NCBI GenBank assembly: GCA_902826615.1
Contig: CADEFN010000001.1
Coordinates: forward strand, 186,001 to 250,000
Length of the DNA: 64,000 nt
Reading direction: 5' to 3'
From: an uncultured Gemmatimonadota bacterium
GTDB lineage: Bacteria > Gemmatimonadota > Gemmatimonadetes > Gemmatimonadales > Gemmatimonadaceae
Part shown: positions 52,384 through 60,090 of the stretch, piece after piece
How the letters are laid out: the number at the start of each line of letters is the position of its first letter
Position numbering within the stretch: the stretch's first letter is position 1
Program-made: the position numbers and the translations under genes
Notes under the pieces: generated by a model
What the model saw: only the letters and a program-made list of their open reading frames with translations
Told to the model about the DNA's origin: nothing
Database searches by the model: none

Positions 52384-53442
52384 ATGAGAGTTTCGCTGAC
52401 GATCGCCGCCACGACCCTCGTGGCGGCGTTTTCTTGCACCCGGGCCAGGCCCGTGGTTGCCATTCCCGCCGAGTCGGGTGAACGCCATTTCGGCGACATC
52501 CGACAACTCACCTTTGGCGGCGAAAATGCCGAGGCGTATTTCAGCGCCGACGGGCAGTACATCACCTTCCAGTCCACGCGCGACGGACGAACATGCGATC
52601 AGCAGTACGTCATGCGTCGCGATGGCTCGGGACTGGTCCGCGTCTCCAATGGGCTCGGGAAAACCACCTGTGGCTGGTTCTTCCCGGGAGGACAGCGCCT
52701 CTTCTTTGCGTCGTCCCATGCCCACGACTCCATCTGCCCCACCCGCCCCGATCCGTCCGCGGGTTACGTCTGGCCCCTCGATCGTTTTGACATCTACACG
52801 GTGAACCGCGACGGCAGCGACATGCGCCGCCTCACCAACTACAACGTGTATACCGCCGAGGGCGTGCTCTCTCCTGACGGGAAGAAGATTGTCTTCACCT
52901 CGCTCAAGGACGGCGATCTCGAGATCTACACGATGAACGCTGATGGCAGCGACGTGAAGCGCCTCACCTTTACGCCGGGGTACGACGGTGGACCCTGGTG
53001 GTCGCCCGATGGCAAGCAGATCGTCTACCGCGCGCACCATCCGACCGACTCTGTCCAGCTCGCTGAGCAAAAGCGCCTTCTTGAACAGCGACTGGTTCGG
53101 CCCTCTCGTGTTGAACTTTTTGTCATGAATGCCGATGGCAGCAACCAGCGGCAGGTGACCGCACTCGGGGGCGCCAACTTCGGTCCCTCATGGACCCCGG
53201 ACGGCAAGCGTATCATCTTCTCATCCAATCACCAGAACCCACGCAGCGGCAACTTCGATCTTTTTCTCGTAGATGTCGCCGCCAATCTGGCCACGTCCAC
53301 ACAAGTGGAGCAGGTCACGTTCAGCCCCGTCTTCGACGGTTTCCCGATGTTCAGCCCCGACGGCAAACAGCTCATCTGGGCATCCAACCGAAAGAACGAC
53401 AAGCCGAACGAGACGAATCTCTTCCTCGCGGACTGGCGCTAA
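52384..53442 (+). CDS. TolB-like PD40 beta-propeller lipoprotein
   Basis: 352 residues from the ATG at 52384, 11 bases after the protease stop. A short signal with a possible lipobox (TLVAAFSC) is followed by repeated blades such as AEAYFSADGQYITFQSTRDG, GVLSPDGKKIVFTSLKDG, WSPDGKQIVY and PSWTPDGKRIIFSS. Such TolB-type propellers sense or bind periplasmic peptides or proteins. No Tol-Pal genes are nearby, so a TolB role in envelope constriction is not implied. Probably cotranscribed with the S41 gene. Confidence 0.82.
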   Translation: MRVSLTIAATTLVAAFSCTRARPVVAIPAESGERHFGDIRQLTFGGENAEAYFSADGQYITFQSTRDGRTCDQQYVMRRDGSGLVRVSNGLGKTTCGWFFPGGQRLFFASSHAHDSICPTRPDPSAGYVWPLDRFDIYTVNRDGSDMRRLTNYNVYTAEGVLSPDGKKIVFTSLKDGDLEIYTMNADGSDVKRLTFTPGYDGGPWWSPDGKQIVYRAHHPTDSVQLAEQKRLLEQRLVRPSRVELFVMNADGSNQRQVTALGGANFGPSWTPDGKRIIFSSNHQNPRSGNFDLFLVDVAANLATSTQVEQVTFSPVFDGFPMFSPDGKQLIWASNRKNDKPNETNLFLADWR

Positions 53443-53451
53443 GGAGTCCTC

Positions 53452-54495
53452 ATGTTCATCTGGCCCGCTATCGTCGCCGCCCTCGCCAGCTGGCTGCTGT
53501 ACAAGTCGGTAAAGATCATCGGCCAGGCGGAGGTGATGGTGGTCGAGCGACTCGGCCGCTTTCATCGCGTGGCCCGCTCGGGCCTCAACATCCTCATTCC
53601 GCTGATCGAGCGTCCCAAGGCACTCGATGTGCGCTACCTCGAGAGCGACGTCGGCGGTTTACGCCGCATCGCGCACAGCTCAACGACACGCATCGACCTG
53701 CGCGAGCAGGTGCTGAACTTCCCCAGCCAGCCGGTGATCACCAAGGACAACGTGACCATCGACATCGATGCTGTGGTGTACTACCGCGTGGCAGATCCGC
53801 AAAAGGCCACGTATGCGGTGCAGAACCTGCCGTATGCGCTGGAAACGCTCACACGGACCACGCTGCGCAATATCGTGGGCGAGATGGAGCTCGACAGCAC
53901 GCTGGCCTCACGCGATGAGATCAACCGGCGCATGCGCGAAGTGATCGAGGAAGCCTCGATCGGCTGGGGCGTGGATGTCACACGCGTGGAACTGCAGGCC
54001 ATCGAGCCACCTAAAGACATCCAGCAGTCGATGGAATTGCAGATGCGCGCCGAACGTGAGCGACGCGCCGCCGTGACCAACGCCGAGGCCACCAAACGTG
54101 CCGCCATCCTCGAGGCCGAGGGGGTGCGGGAGTCGCAGGTGCTCCGCGCACAGGGTGAAGCCGATGCCGCAGTGTTGCGTGCCACCGGTCTCGCCACGGC
54201 TCGGCTCGCCATGGCGGAGGCTGAGTCCGAAGCCATCAGGCGCATCAGCGCCTCGCTCCCCGAGGGACAGGCCTCCATGTACCTCCTGAGCCAGAAGTAC
54301 CTGGAAGCCCTGCCACAGCTCGCTCAGGGCAAAGGGAGTACCATCTTCCTGCCGAGTGAGGCCAGTGGCGTGATGGGGGCGCTGGGGGGTCTGCGTGCGC
54401 TTCTCCAGTCGGGTAGTGGCAGCGCTGAAGCGGCGCCTCCCCGGCCGGGCTCGCCCCGCTCCCTGACCAGCGGCGACACAGACTCCTCGGGCTGA
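53452..54495 (+). CDS. Stomatin/prohibitin (SPFH)-family slipin
   Basis: 347 residues from the ATG at 53452. One N-terminal membrane segment (WPAIVAALASWLLYKSV) is followed by the SPFH domain (GLNILIPLIERPKALDVR, SQPVITKDNVTIDIDAVVYY, LRNIVGEMELDSTLASRDEI) and a coiled-coil alanine/glutamate-rich stretch (MRAERERRAAVTNAEATKRA). Slipins oligomerise at the membrane and usually pair with an NfeD protein. No NfeD gene is seen here. The following small zinc-ribbon gene begins one base after its stop. Confidence 0.9.
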   Translation: MFIWPAIVAALASWLLYKSVKIIGQAEVMVVERLGRFHRVARSGLNILIPLIERPKALDVRYLESDVGGLRRIAHSSTTRIDLREQVLNFPSQPVITKDNVTIDIDAVVYYRVADPQKATYAVQNLPYALETLTRTTLRNIVGEMELDSTLASRDEINRRMREVIEEASIGWGVDVTRVELQAIEPPKDIQQSMELQMRAERERRAAVTNAEATKRAAILEAEGVRESQVLRAQGEADAAVLRATGLATARLAMAEAESEAIRRISASLPEGQASMYLLSQKYLEALPQLAQGKGSTIFLPSEASGVMGALGGLRALLQSGSGSAEAAPPRPGSPRSLTSGDTDSSG

Positions 54496-54496
54496 T

Positions 54497-54727
54497 ATGG
54501 CGGCTCCGCGCTCAATCTCGCAGGACCGTGCCTCGCGAATCGCCAAGGCTCTGGCGTGCCCACACTGTCAGGAATACTCGTTCAAGCGAATGAGCGTCAA
54601 ACGGGCGCCGGCGTCGCACAAGGATTCGCTCAAGACGCTCTGGGTCGTGCAACGCACGTGCGGTGTGTGCGGGCTGGAGCAGGAGCTTGGCATCGACGCT
54701 GAGGGGGAAGTCGCGTACTCCAGCTGA
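54497..54727 (+). CDS. Small zinc-ribbon protein downstream of the slipin
   Basis: 76 residues from the ATG at 54497. The pairs CPHC and CGVC, 37 residues apart, form a zinc ribbon between basic stretches (RMSVKRAPASHKDSLKTLW). It sits one base after the SPFH stop, which implies co-translation. Function is unknown; nucleic-acid or protein binding is possible. Confidence 0.68.
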   Translation: MAAPRSISQDRASRIAKALACPHCQEYSFKRMSVKRAPASHKDSLKTLWVVQRTCGVCGLEQELGIDAEGEVAYSS

Positions 54728-55006
54728 GCCGGAACTTGCCAGGGAGTCGCGGTTACAACGCTTCCGTATCCGAGCGCGTTAGACAGTTAGCCGCGTGCTC
54801 GGCCAGCAATCGATTGCGAAGCGAGATGCGCACTGGGCACAGCGGTTGTTCGACGATGCAGATGTACGCGGCGGGGGGCTTTCGAGAGCCTACTGTTGTA
54901 GCGCAAGCTGTTATGCAGTTTGGACTTGCGCCACTTGACGGTTACTTTCCCGATTCTCCCTGCGCTACGTCCCACGCGAGTGACACGTTTCTGCCCTGGA
55001 GGTCTC
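54728..55006 (+). other. Intergenic region with no recognised gene
   Basis: 279 bases. No start codon with a ribosome site and no family-like translation in any frame. A TTGACG box at about 54936 could be part of a promoter for the zinc-ribbon gene at 55007, but no convincing -10 accompanies it. Confidence 0.4.
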
Positions 55007-55219
55007 ATGCGCAAGCCCCGTCCGGCGACCTACAATCCGGCTCAGGCGCTCCATCTGATCGCTTCCGACCGCACCGGTTCGCCCCTCAGCTGCCCGTCCT
55101 GCGGCTCTGGTGCGTTCGAACGAGAGCCGAATCACACACCGCCTCCTCCTCGCTCACACGTGACGCTGACGTGTACCTCGTGCGGGAGAATGGCGCGTTA
55201 TATTGCGGGCGCCGCCTAG
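55007..55219 (+). CDS. Small CxxC/CxxC zinc-ribbon protein
   Basis: 70 residues. The ATG at 55007 has GGAGG five bases upstream. CPSC and CTSC, 31 residues apart, flank a proline-rich turn (REPNHTPPPPRSHV). The C-terminus is CGRMARYIAGAA. It resembles in layout the ribbon at 54497. It is closed off by the hairpin at 55250-55296. Confidence 0.6.
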   Translation: MRKPRPATYNPAQALHLIASDRTGSPLSCPSCGSGAFEREPNHTPPPPRSHVTLTCTSCGRMARYIAGAA

Positions 55220-55249
55220 AGGGGGCTTCGCAGTCAGGCTCGATCGTTG

Positions 55250-55296
55250 GTGCTCGTGCACTCGGTCGTCTTCGAGTTCGCGAGCACTTTTCTTTT
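55250..55296 (+). terminator. Terminator or attenuator upstream of cspA
   Basis: Outer stem GTGCTCG/CGAGCAC and inner stem CTCG/CGAG, followed by TTTTCTTTT. It ends the zinc-ribbon gene and lies about 105 bases before the CspA start, so it may also act in the leader of that gene. Confidence 0.62.
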
Positions 55297-55400
55297 CGCT
55301 CGACCCATTCCCGGGCCGAGCGTTTTCTGTCGGTACCATCAGCGGTTGATGGTTCGACTGGCTCCACCGTTTGACCCCGCAAGGGAAGAGGAATGGCACG

Positions 55401-55607
55401 ATGGCACGCATCCAGGGCACCGTGAAGTGGTTCAACGACGCGAAGGGGTTCGGCTTCATCTCTCGTGATGGAGGGCCGGACGTTTTCGTTCACTTCAGCG
55501 CAATCTCCGCTCAGGGCTTCAAATCCCTTGCTGAGGGCGACAAGGTCGAATTCGAGATCGTCCAGGGACAGAAGGGGCCGCAGGCCGCCGACGTCAGCAA
55601 GGTCTGA
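55401..55607 (+). CDS. Cold-shock protein (CspA family)
   Basis: 68 residues from the ATG at 55401 (AGAGGA upstream). It is the classical OB fold: [16 protein letters not shown] with RNP1, VFVHFSAI with RNP2, and [18 protein letters not shown]. Such proteins bind single-stranded RNA or DNA and act as RNA chaperones. The leader of up to 180 bases could carry a temperature-sensitive structure, as in E. coli cspA. A perfect terminator follows. Confidence 0.96.
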   Translation: MARIQGTVKWFNDAKGFGFISRDGGPDVFVHFSAISAQGFKSLAEGDKVEFEIVQGQKGPQAADVSKV

Positions 55608-55624
55608 CCCTCGAGCTCGCTGCA

Positions 55625-55665
55625 GACGCGCCCCGAACCCGCCGGTTCGGGGCGCGTCGCTTTTT
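55625..55665 (+). terminator. Rho-independent terminator of cspA
   Basis: Fifteen-base perfect stem (55625-55639 with 55644-55658), a four-base loop, then GCTTTTT. Confidence 0.96.
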
Positions 55666-55774
55666 CAGGCGTCACTCGTCTGACATGCAACGGGCGTGAT
55701 TCGCGTCGCTGCGGCCAAGTGCCGCTTGCCCGTTCTTTGCGTCAGACCAAGTGCTGACGAGGGAGGGGATCACG

Positions 55775-56056
55775 ATGAAAACCAAAGTGGTGTACGAGCG
55801 AGAGCTGCCAGGGGGCGGTTTCGTTCAGGTTGAGGAAGGAGAGGCCGAGGGCCAACCCGAAACGCCGCGCGCATCGGTTGCGGTGGAACGCAGGCGTGAC
55901 CCGGCCCGACGCGAAGGCCATCTGCCTCCCGTGATTGCCGCCGAAGAAGGAAGCGCAGTAGAATCGCTGCTCAGGCGTCTGGTCGAGATCGCCAGCGACA
56001 ATGTGGAGATCGCTCGTCGACTCCTGCGGCGCTCGGGCGGACGCGCGCGCTTTTGA
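55775..56056 (+). CDS. Small protein of unknown function, isolated transcription unit
   Basis: 93 residues from the ATG at 55775 with a strong GGAGGGG. The start MKTKVVYERELPGGGFVQVE is followed by an arginine-rich, low-complexity middle and a predicted helix (VESLLRRLVEIASDNVEIAR) ending in basic residues. I do not recognise it. It lies alone between two excellent terminators, and its strong ribosome site suggests good expression. Confidence 0.6.
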   Translation: MKTKVVYERELPGGGFVQVEEGEAEGQPETPRASVAVERRRDPARREGHLPPVIAAEEGSAVESLLRRLVEIASDNVEIARRLLRRSGGRARF

Positions 56057-56075
56057 GCCGCATGCGCGGATTGTG

Positions 56076-56108
56076 CGACGGGGTCGGCCAAAAGGCCGAC
56101 CCCGTTTT
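56076..56108 (+). terminator. Rho-independent terminator of the small unknown gene
   Basis: Twelve-base perfect stem ACGGGGTCGGCC with its complement, an AAAA loop and a T-run. It may also serve the convergent gene ending at 56113. Confidence 0.95.
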
Positions 56109-56112
56109 TGTC

Positions 56113-56418
56113 CTACGCCACTTTGACCGGTAGCGGCAACTCCATTTGTGCCGCTCGCTTCACCGGTGGCATTCGGCTGCCGGCCAGTCGTGACGCGGCG
56201 TCATGACTCACGCCCAGCAGATGTGCGGTCTGATGATACAGCCGCAGCGCATTGAGGGGAGCGGCGAACGGCCGCGCCTCTCCATCAAGGACGCGACATG
56301 CTTCGTCCCGAACCGACGCCGGAAGAGCCGACGCCAGCGGGTGACGCAGGAGTTGCCGCACGGCGGCGGCGTCGCGGCTCAGCAATGCCGCACAAAGAGC
56401 ATCCAGAAAGGCGAGCAC
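56113..56418 (-). CDS. Protein of unknown function
   Basis: 101 residues from a GTG at 56418 with GAGG upstream. LLRHPLASALPASVRDEACR and APLNALRLYHQTAHLLGVSH suggest an all-helical protein with no signal peptide. Not recognised. A clean palindrome in its promoter region (56437-56449) suggests that it is regulated, possibly by the Nudix-type regulator encoded next to it. Confidence 0.5.
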   Translation of the reverse strand: MLAFLDALCAALLSRDAAAVRQLLRHPLASALPASVRDEACRVLDGEARPFAAPLNALRLYHQTAHLLGVSHDAASRLAGSRMPPVKRAAQMELPLPVKVA

Positions 56419-56436
56419 AGCCCGACCTCACATTGG

Positions 56437-56449
56437 GTGTAAGTTACAC
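56437..56449. promoter_or_regulatory. Perfect palindrome GTGTAA-G-TTACAC upstream of 56418
   Basis: Six-base arms around a single G, in an A+T-rich stretch 19-31 bases upstream of the GTG at 56418. It has the geometry of an operator for a dimeric regulator. TTGACG on the minus strand about 25 bases further upstream could be a -35 box. Confidence 0.4.
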
Positions 56450-56516
56450 TTTGCAACTAATACACTGGACCGTCAAGCCGGTTTCGGGTAACGGATCCGC
56501 CAATGTGTGGCGATGT

Positions 56517-57200
56517 CTATGTGACGCCGTCGAAGCGTACACCCCTGGGGCCCTGTCTCCGCTTGCGCGGCGAGAAGGCAAAAAGCTGCGCCGGGCGTCC
56601 GCGGCCCTCGCTCCGCCACTTGTCGGTGGGCTCCACGAGATACGCCGCCTGCAGCGCCCGACGAAAGCTCGCTTTGTGAAGGCGCTTCCCCAGCAACATC
56701 TCGTAGGTCTGCTGCAGCTCTGACAGCGTGAATCGGGGTGGCAGGAGCTTGAACGCGATAGGCGCGTGATCGAGCCTCGCGCGCAACGCCGCGAGACCGG
56801 CGTCAGCTATTGTGCGCTGCCGCGGGGCAAGGGCGGACAAGTCGCTGAGCGACGACCACACACCGCTCGCGTCGCCATCCTCATCAGCACCGGGAAGCAC
56901 CGCCACAAAGCCGATCGACAACTCGGCGTCGACAACGTGTCGCTTGCCCTCAGCAAAGGCGCCGATTTGCTCGATCCAGGCCGGTTCCTGACCCACGGCC
57001 TCTTTCACCACGCGCCTGGCACAGCGCTCGAGACTTTCTTCACCGGCTGGAGCGCCGTATGGCAGCGCGCGCTCCTTTCCCTTTTTGCCAGCCGGCACGC
57101 AGAGCACCGCCAGCGATCGGCCCCGCGGGGAAAAGACCACCACGTCGATGGTAAACGACGACCGGCGGCCGGATGCTGGCAAGGAAAGACGTTCGCGCAT
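56517..57200 (-). CDS. NrtR-like regulator: degenerate Nudix domain with C-terminal winged helix
   Basis: 227 residues from the ATG at 57200, the normal size for this family. Residues about 15-140 are a Nudix fold. The box position reads GEESLERCARRVVKEAVG: the two catalytic glutamates of R-E-x-x-E-E are V and A, so hydrolysis is probably lost, as in known NrtR repressors that bind ADP-ribose instead. The C-terminus (FTLSELQQTYEMLLGKRLHK, ASFRRALQAAYLVEP, GRGRPAQLFAF) is the family's winged helix. NrtR proteins usually control NAD(P) salvage or sugar genes; none of those is adjacent. A palindrome overlaps its own promoter. Confidence 0.82.
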   Translation of the reverse strand: MRERLSLPASGRRSSFTIDVVVFSPRGRSLAVLCVPAGKKGKERALPYGAPAGEESLERCARRVVKEAVGQEPAWIEQIGAFAEGKRHVVDAELSIGFVAVLPGADEDGDASGVWSSLSDLSALAPRQRTIADAGLAALRARLDHAPIAFKLLPPRFTLSELQQTYEMLLGKRLHKASFRRALQAAYLVEPTDKWRSEGRGRPAQLFAFSPRKRRQGPRGVRFDGVT

Positions 57201-57210
57201 GGGCGCGCGA

Positions 57211-57230
57211 ATTAGTACTATAGTGCTACT
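57211..57230. promoter_or_regulatory. Imperfect 20-bp palindrome in the promoter of the NrtR-like gene
   Basis: The two ten-base halves around CTATAG match at eight of ten positions, with TAGT/ACTA symmetry. It lies 11-30 bases upstream of the ATG at 57200, just downstream of a TTGACT box (57233-57238, minus strand). A repressor bound here would block its own transcription. Confidence 0.55.
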
Positions 57231-57249
57231 AAAGTCAAGTCCGCCCTAC

Positions 57250-59055
57250 TCAGCGACCTGGGCGCGTCACTCCCTGGCCCGCTGTCAGCAGCGGCGGAAT
57301 CGAGATCGGAAGACGCGCCGACGTGCCCAGTTCTCCCAGCAGCACTCGTGCCGCCGCACGCTGCGAGGCCGGAGTTCCACCCCACGCAATGCCATACGTG
57401 GGCGCAAATGGCACCTGCTTCAGCAGATACGGCGTCCCGAAGGTCAGCAGCACCACCGGCTTTCCGCTGTTGACCAGTTGCTGCATCACATCCACGAATG
57501 GTCGAGGCGCGTCGGCAGTGGTGGCCGTTTCGGACGTGATGTTGACGTACGAGGACACCACCACGACATCAACCTGTCCGGCAGCCGCCACGATGCGTGT
57601 GAGCTCGGGCGCCACATCGTCAGCGTTGAGGTAGTGCTGCGTCATCGGGCCCACGCCACGCGCGAGTTCCCCGGGGAAGACAGTGCCAGCCTGGAGATCG
57701 GTGCGGCGCGCGTACGTCACGGACAACACACGCGGCTTGGCGCCTCCACGCACGATGGGCACCGCCCCGTTGGCATCGCGGGCGAGCACGAAGCTGCGAT
57801 CGGCGAGTCGGTTGGCCGCCGACTGATTGGCTGAGTCACCGACAATGCGCCGGACACCTTCCACCGGAACCAGGCGCTCACGATGTAACCCGAACTGGTG
57901 CTTCAGCTCGAGCACCCGGCGCACCGACTGATCGAGACGCGCAGCCGTGTAACGTCCCTCGTTCACCCCGGCGACCACGGCATCGATCGCCTGTCGTGTG
58001 TCGGTTGGCATGAGGAGTACGTCGTTGCCTGCCGCGATCGCACGTTTGGCCGCTTCGACATCGCCGTAGGTGTCCACCACACCAGCCATCGTCATCGCAT
58101 CAGTGACCAGCAATCCCTTGAAGCCCATCTGGTCGCGCAGCAACGACGTCATCACCCGCGGGGAGAGCGTCGCAGGCACACCCGTTGAGTCGAGGGCCGG
58201 GAGAAATCCGTGGAACGTCATGATGGCGCCCACTCCCGCATCGATCGCGGCCTGAAATGGCGCCAGCTCCACACTGTCCAGCCGCGCCCGCGACGCCGTC
58301 ACGGTGGCGAGTGCGAGGTGCGAGTTGGTCTCGGTGTCGCCGTGTCCGGGGAAGTGCTTTCCGGTGGCGAGCATGCCGTTTTCCTGAAGGCCCCGGGAGA
58401 CCGCCACACCCATTCGCGCCGTGACCTTGGGGTCCTCGCTGATGGATCGCGCCCCGATGACCGGGTTGGCCGGATTGTTGTTCACATCGAGCACGGGACC
58501 GTACGCGATGTGAATGCCGAGGGCGCGCCCTTCGCGCGCGGTGACGGCACCCAGATCATACGCCAGCTGCGGATCGTTGGCTGCGCCGAGCGCCATCTGC
58601 AGCGGGAAATTCGTCGCGCCACCGAGATCGATGGCGTTGGGAACAAAGAAGCCACCTCGCGCCCTGAACCCGACCCCGGTCTCCAGGTCGGCACTCACGA
58701 TCAGCGGCAAACCACTCAGCCGCTGCAGTGCATTCACCTTGGTAGCGATTTCCACCGGCGAACCCACCGAGACGATGAATCCACCAACGTGATCTTCGGT
58801 CACCAGGCGGGAGATGCGCCGCCACTCGGCGCTTCCCTCGGGGACGTAGTCGCCGAGGATCCATGGCCAGACCAGCTGCGCCGCCTTGTCACGGAGCGAG
58901 AGGGTGGCGAGAACGGAGTCGGCCCAACGGGTGTCGGCCGCCGACACGGGACGAATGGCCGCCGGCGTTACCGCGGCCGCGGGTGTCGTCGAGGGCGGGG
59001 CGGCTGGAACGCACGCGGCGATCAGCGCCGTCAGGATCACCAGGCGTCGGCTCAC
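57250..59055 (-). CDS. Glycoside hydrolase family 3 beta-N-acetylhexosaminidase lipoprotein
   Basis: 601 residues. The GTG at 59055 overlaps the stop of the upstream YggX-like gene (GTGA), which decides between it and the TTG at 59058. The lipobox is LTALIAACVP. The NagZ-type motif GKHFPGHGDTETNSHL gives the catalytic His, and LLVTDAMTMAGV has the nucleophile Asp. A C-terminal domain of about 180 residues follows. These enzymes release terminal N-acetylglucosamine from muropeptides or chitin-like glycans. The lipobox puts it at the periplasmic face of a membrane. Confidence 0.87.
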   Translation of the reverse strand: MSRRLVILTALIAACVPAAPPSTTPAAAVTPAAIRPVSAADTRWADSVLATLSLRDKAAQLVWPWILGDYVPEGSAEWRRISRLVTEDHVGGFIVSVGSPVEIATKVNALQRLSGLPLIVSADLETGVGFRARGGFFVPNAIDLGGATNFPLQMALGAANDPQLAYDLGAVTAREGRALGIHIAYGPVLDVNNNPANPVIGARSISEDPKVTARMGVAVSRGLQENGMLATGKHFPGHGDTETNSHLALATVTASRARLDSVELAPFQAAIDAGVGAIMTFHGFLPALDSTGVPATLSPRVMTSLLRDQMGFKGLLVTDAMTMAGVVDTYGDVEAAKRAIAAGNDVLLMPTDTRQAIDAVVAGVNEGRYTAARLDQSVRRVLELKHQFGLHRERLVPVEGVRRIVGDSANQSAANRLADRSFVLARDANGAVPIVRGGAKPRVLSVTYARRTDLQAGTVFPGELARGVGPMTQHYLNADDVAPELTRIVAAAGQVDVVVVSSYVNITSETATTADAPRPFVDVMQQLVNSGKPVVLLTFGTPYLLKQVPFAPTYGIAWGGTPASQRAAARVLLGELGTSARLPISIPPLLTAGQGVTRPGR

Positions 59056-59330
59056 CAATTGATGGTCCCCTTTTTGGAAACGTCGACATCTTCGGCGTTT
59101 CCGGCCTTGAAGAGAAACGCCTGCATGTTCCGCGTGAGAAGCTTGCGAGCTTCAGGGTCCATGACGTTGAGGCCGTAGTGGTTGATCAGCATGGTCTGCT
59201 GCTTCAGCCAATCGCCCCAGCAGTTCTGGCAGGTCTCACCGACAATCTTCTGGCCGATGGCGCCTGGAAATGGGGGGCGCTCAAAGCCGGCGCGCGTTTC
59301 TCCGCAGCGGCTGCACGCGATATCGCTCAT
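59052..59330 (-). CDS. YggX-family Fe(II)-trafficking protein with four cysteines
   Basis: 92 residues from the ATG at 59330 with GAGGAAG upstream. The YggX core is clear: RPPFPGAIGQKIVGE, WLKQQTMLINHYGLNVMDPE and the C-terminal MQAFLFK. YggX proteins protect or help repair Fe-S clusters. Unlike the classical protein, with one N-terminal Cys, this one has CSRC and CQNC pairs 21 residues apart, which looks like a built-in metal-binding ribbon. The GH3 gene follows with a four-base overlap. Confidence 0.82.
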   Translation of the reverse strand: MSDIACSRCGETRAGFERPPFPGAIGQKIVGETCQNCWGDWLKQQTMLINHYGLNVMDPEARKLLTRNMQAFLFKAGNAEDVDVSKKGTINW

Positions 59331-59562
59331 GCCTTCCTCGGATGGACCATGATCCGGCGACCACCCCGCTGGCGGTTCCGGCGCAGATGCAATGGGTCGG
59401 TCACCGTGTCCGGCCGACCGACCCGCCATCTGGAATGTAAGGTGGCCGTGAAGGGGTCGCCAACCGAACTGACACGTCGGCGGGCGTATTCCGGAGAGGC
59501 CGGTCAGGCATCACATTCGCGCCAGTGAAGTTTCCCACCGACAGGTGACGACACTGGGCGTC

Positions 59563-60090
59563 ATGGATCGTTATTCCGTCGTCATACCTCAGCGACGTCG
59601 CGGACCCGGACGCCGCGGCCGACTCAGAGTGGCCAGTGCACCCGCCGCCACCACCTGGTGGTGGTTGTCGTTAGGCGCACTGACACTCGCCTCCATCCTG
59701 CTGCCGGCCCTGGTGCGTGCACAGGGATTGCGGTCGTCGGTGGCCGCGGTGTCGATCATTGCGGTGAAACACCCGGAGCCAGGTGAGGCCCGCCCTGGCG
59801 AAACCCTCCGTGCCCGTGATCTGGTGTTGCCGGCCGTTTCGGTGCAGCGAGAGGATGTCGTCACCGTGCGGCTCTCGGCCGACAATCTTGCCCCATTGTA
59901 TGTCCGAGCGCTCAGTGGCCGTCTGGAACGTGTGGGCGTCACGCCGGTGAGTGTGGTCCCTGGCCCGCTGCATTTCCGTACGCTCGCGGGGGGAGCGGTG
60001 TCCACGCCGTCGCGCTGGTTGGTGCAGGTGACCATTGCTCCGCGCAGCGGCCCGGCACGTGAGCGGGTGCTGGAGGTTGTCGCGCGTTAG
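59563..60090 (+). CDS. Exported protein of unknown function, convergent with the barrel gene
   Basis: 175 residues from the ATG at 59563 (a GTG at 59545 would add six). A basic leader (RRRGPGRRGRLRV) and one membrane segment (WWWLSLGALTLASILLPAL) end at a signal-like AQG. The rest is predicted beta (SVAAVSIIAVKHPEPG, RARDLVLPAVSVQREDVVTV, WLVQVTIAPRSG). Its stop codon overlaps the stop of the minus-strand barrel gene. Not recognised; its beta-rich, exported nature recalls the fibre-like proteins of the adjacent cluster. Confidence 0.6.
   Translation: MDRYSVVIPQRRRGPGRRGRLRVASAPAATTWWWLSLGALTLASILLPALVRAQGLRSSVAAVSIIAVKHPEPGEARPGETLRARDLVLPAVSVQREDVVTVRLSADNLAPLYVRALSGRLERVGVTPVSVVPGPLHFRTLAGGAVSTPSRWLVQVTIAPRSGPARERVLEVVAR

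Noticed and set aside
54736-55374. 212-codon plus-strand frame overlapping the zinc-ribbon gene at 55007
   Set aside because: No ribosome site at its start and no domain; the 70-residue ribbon in another frame has a perfect GGAGG and two CxxC pairs.
58210-59178. 322-codon plus-strand frame opposite the GH3 gene
   Set aside because: Arginine- and histidine-rich shadow with no start signal; the GH3 gene has intact catalytic motifs.
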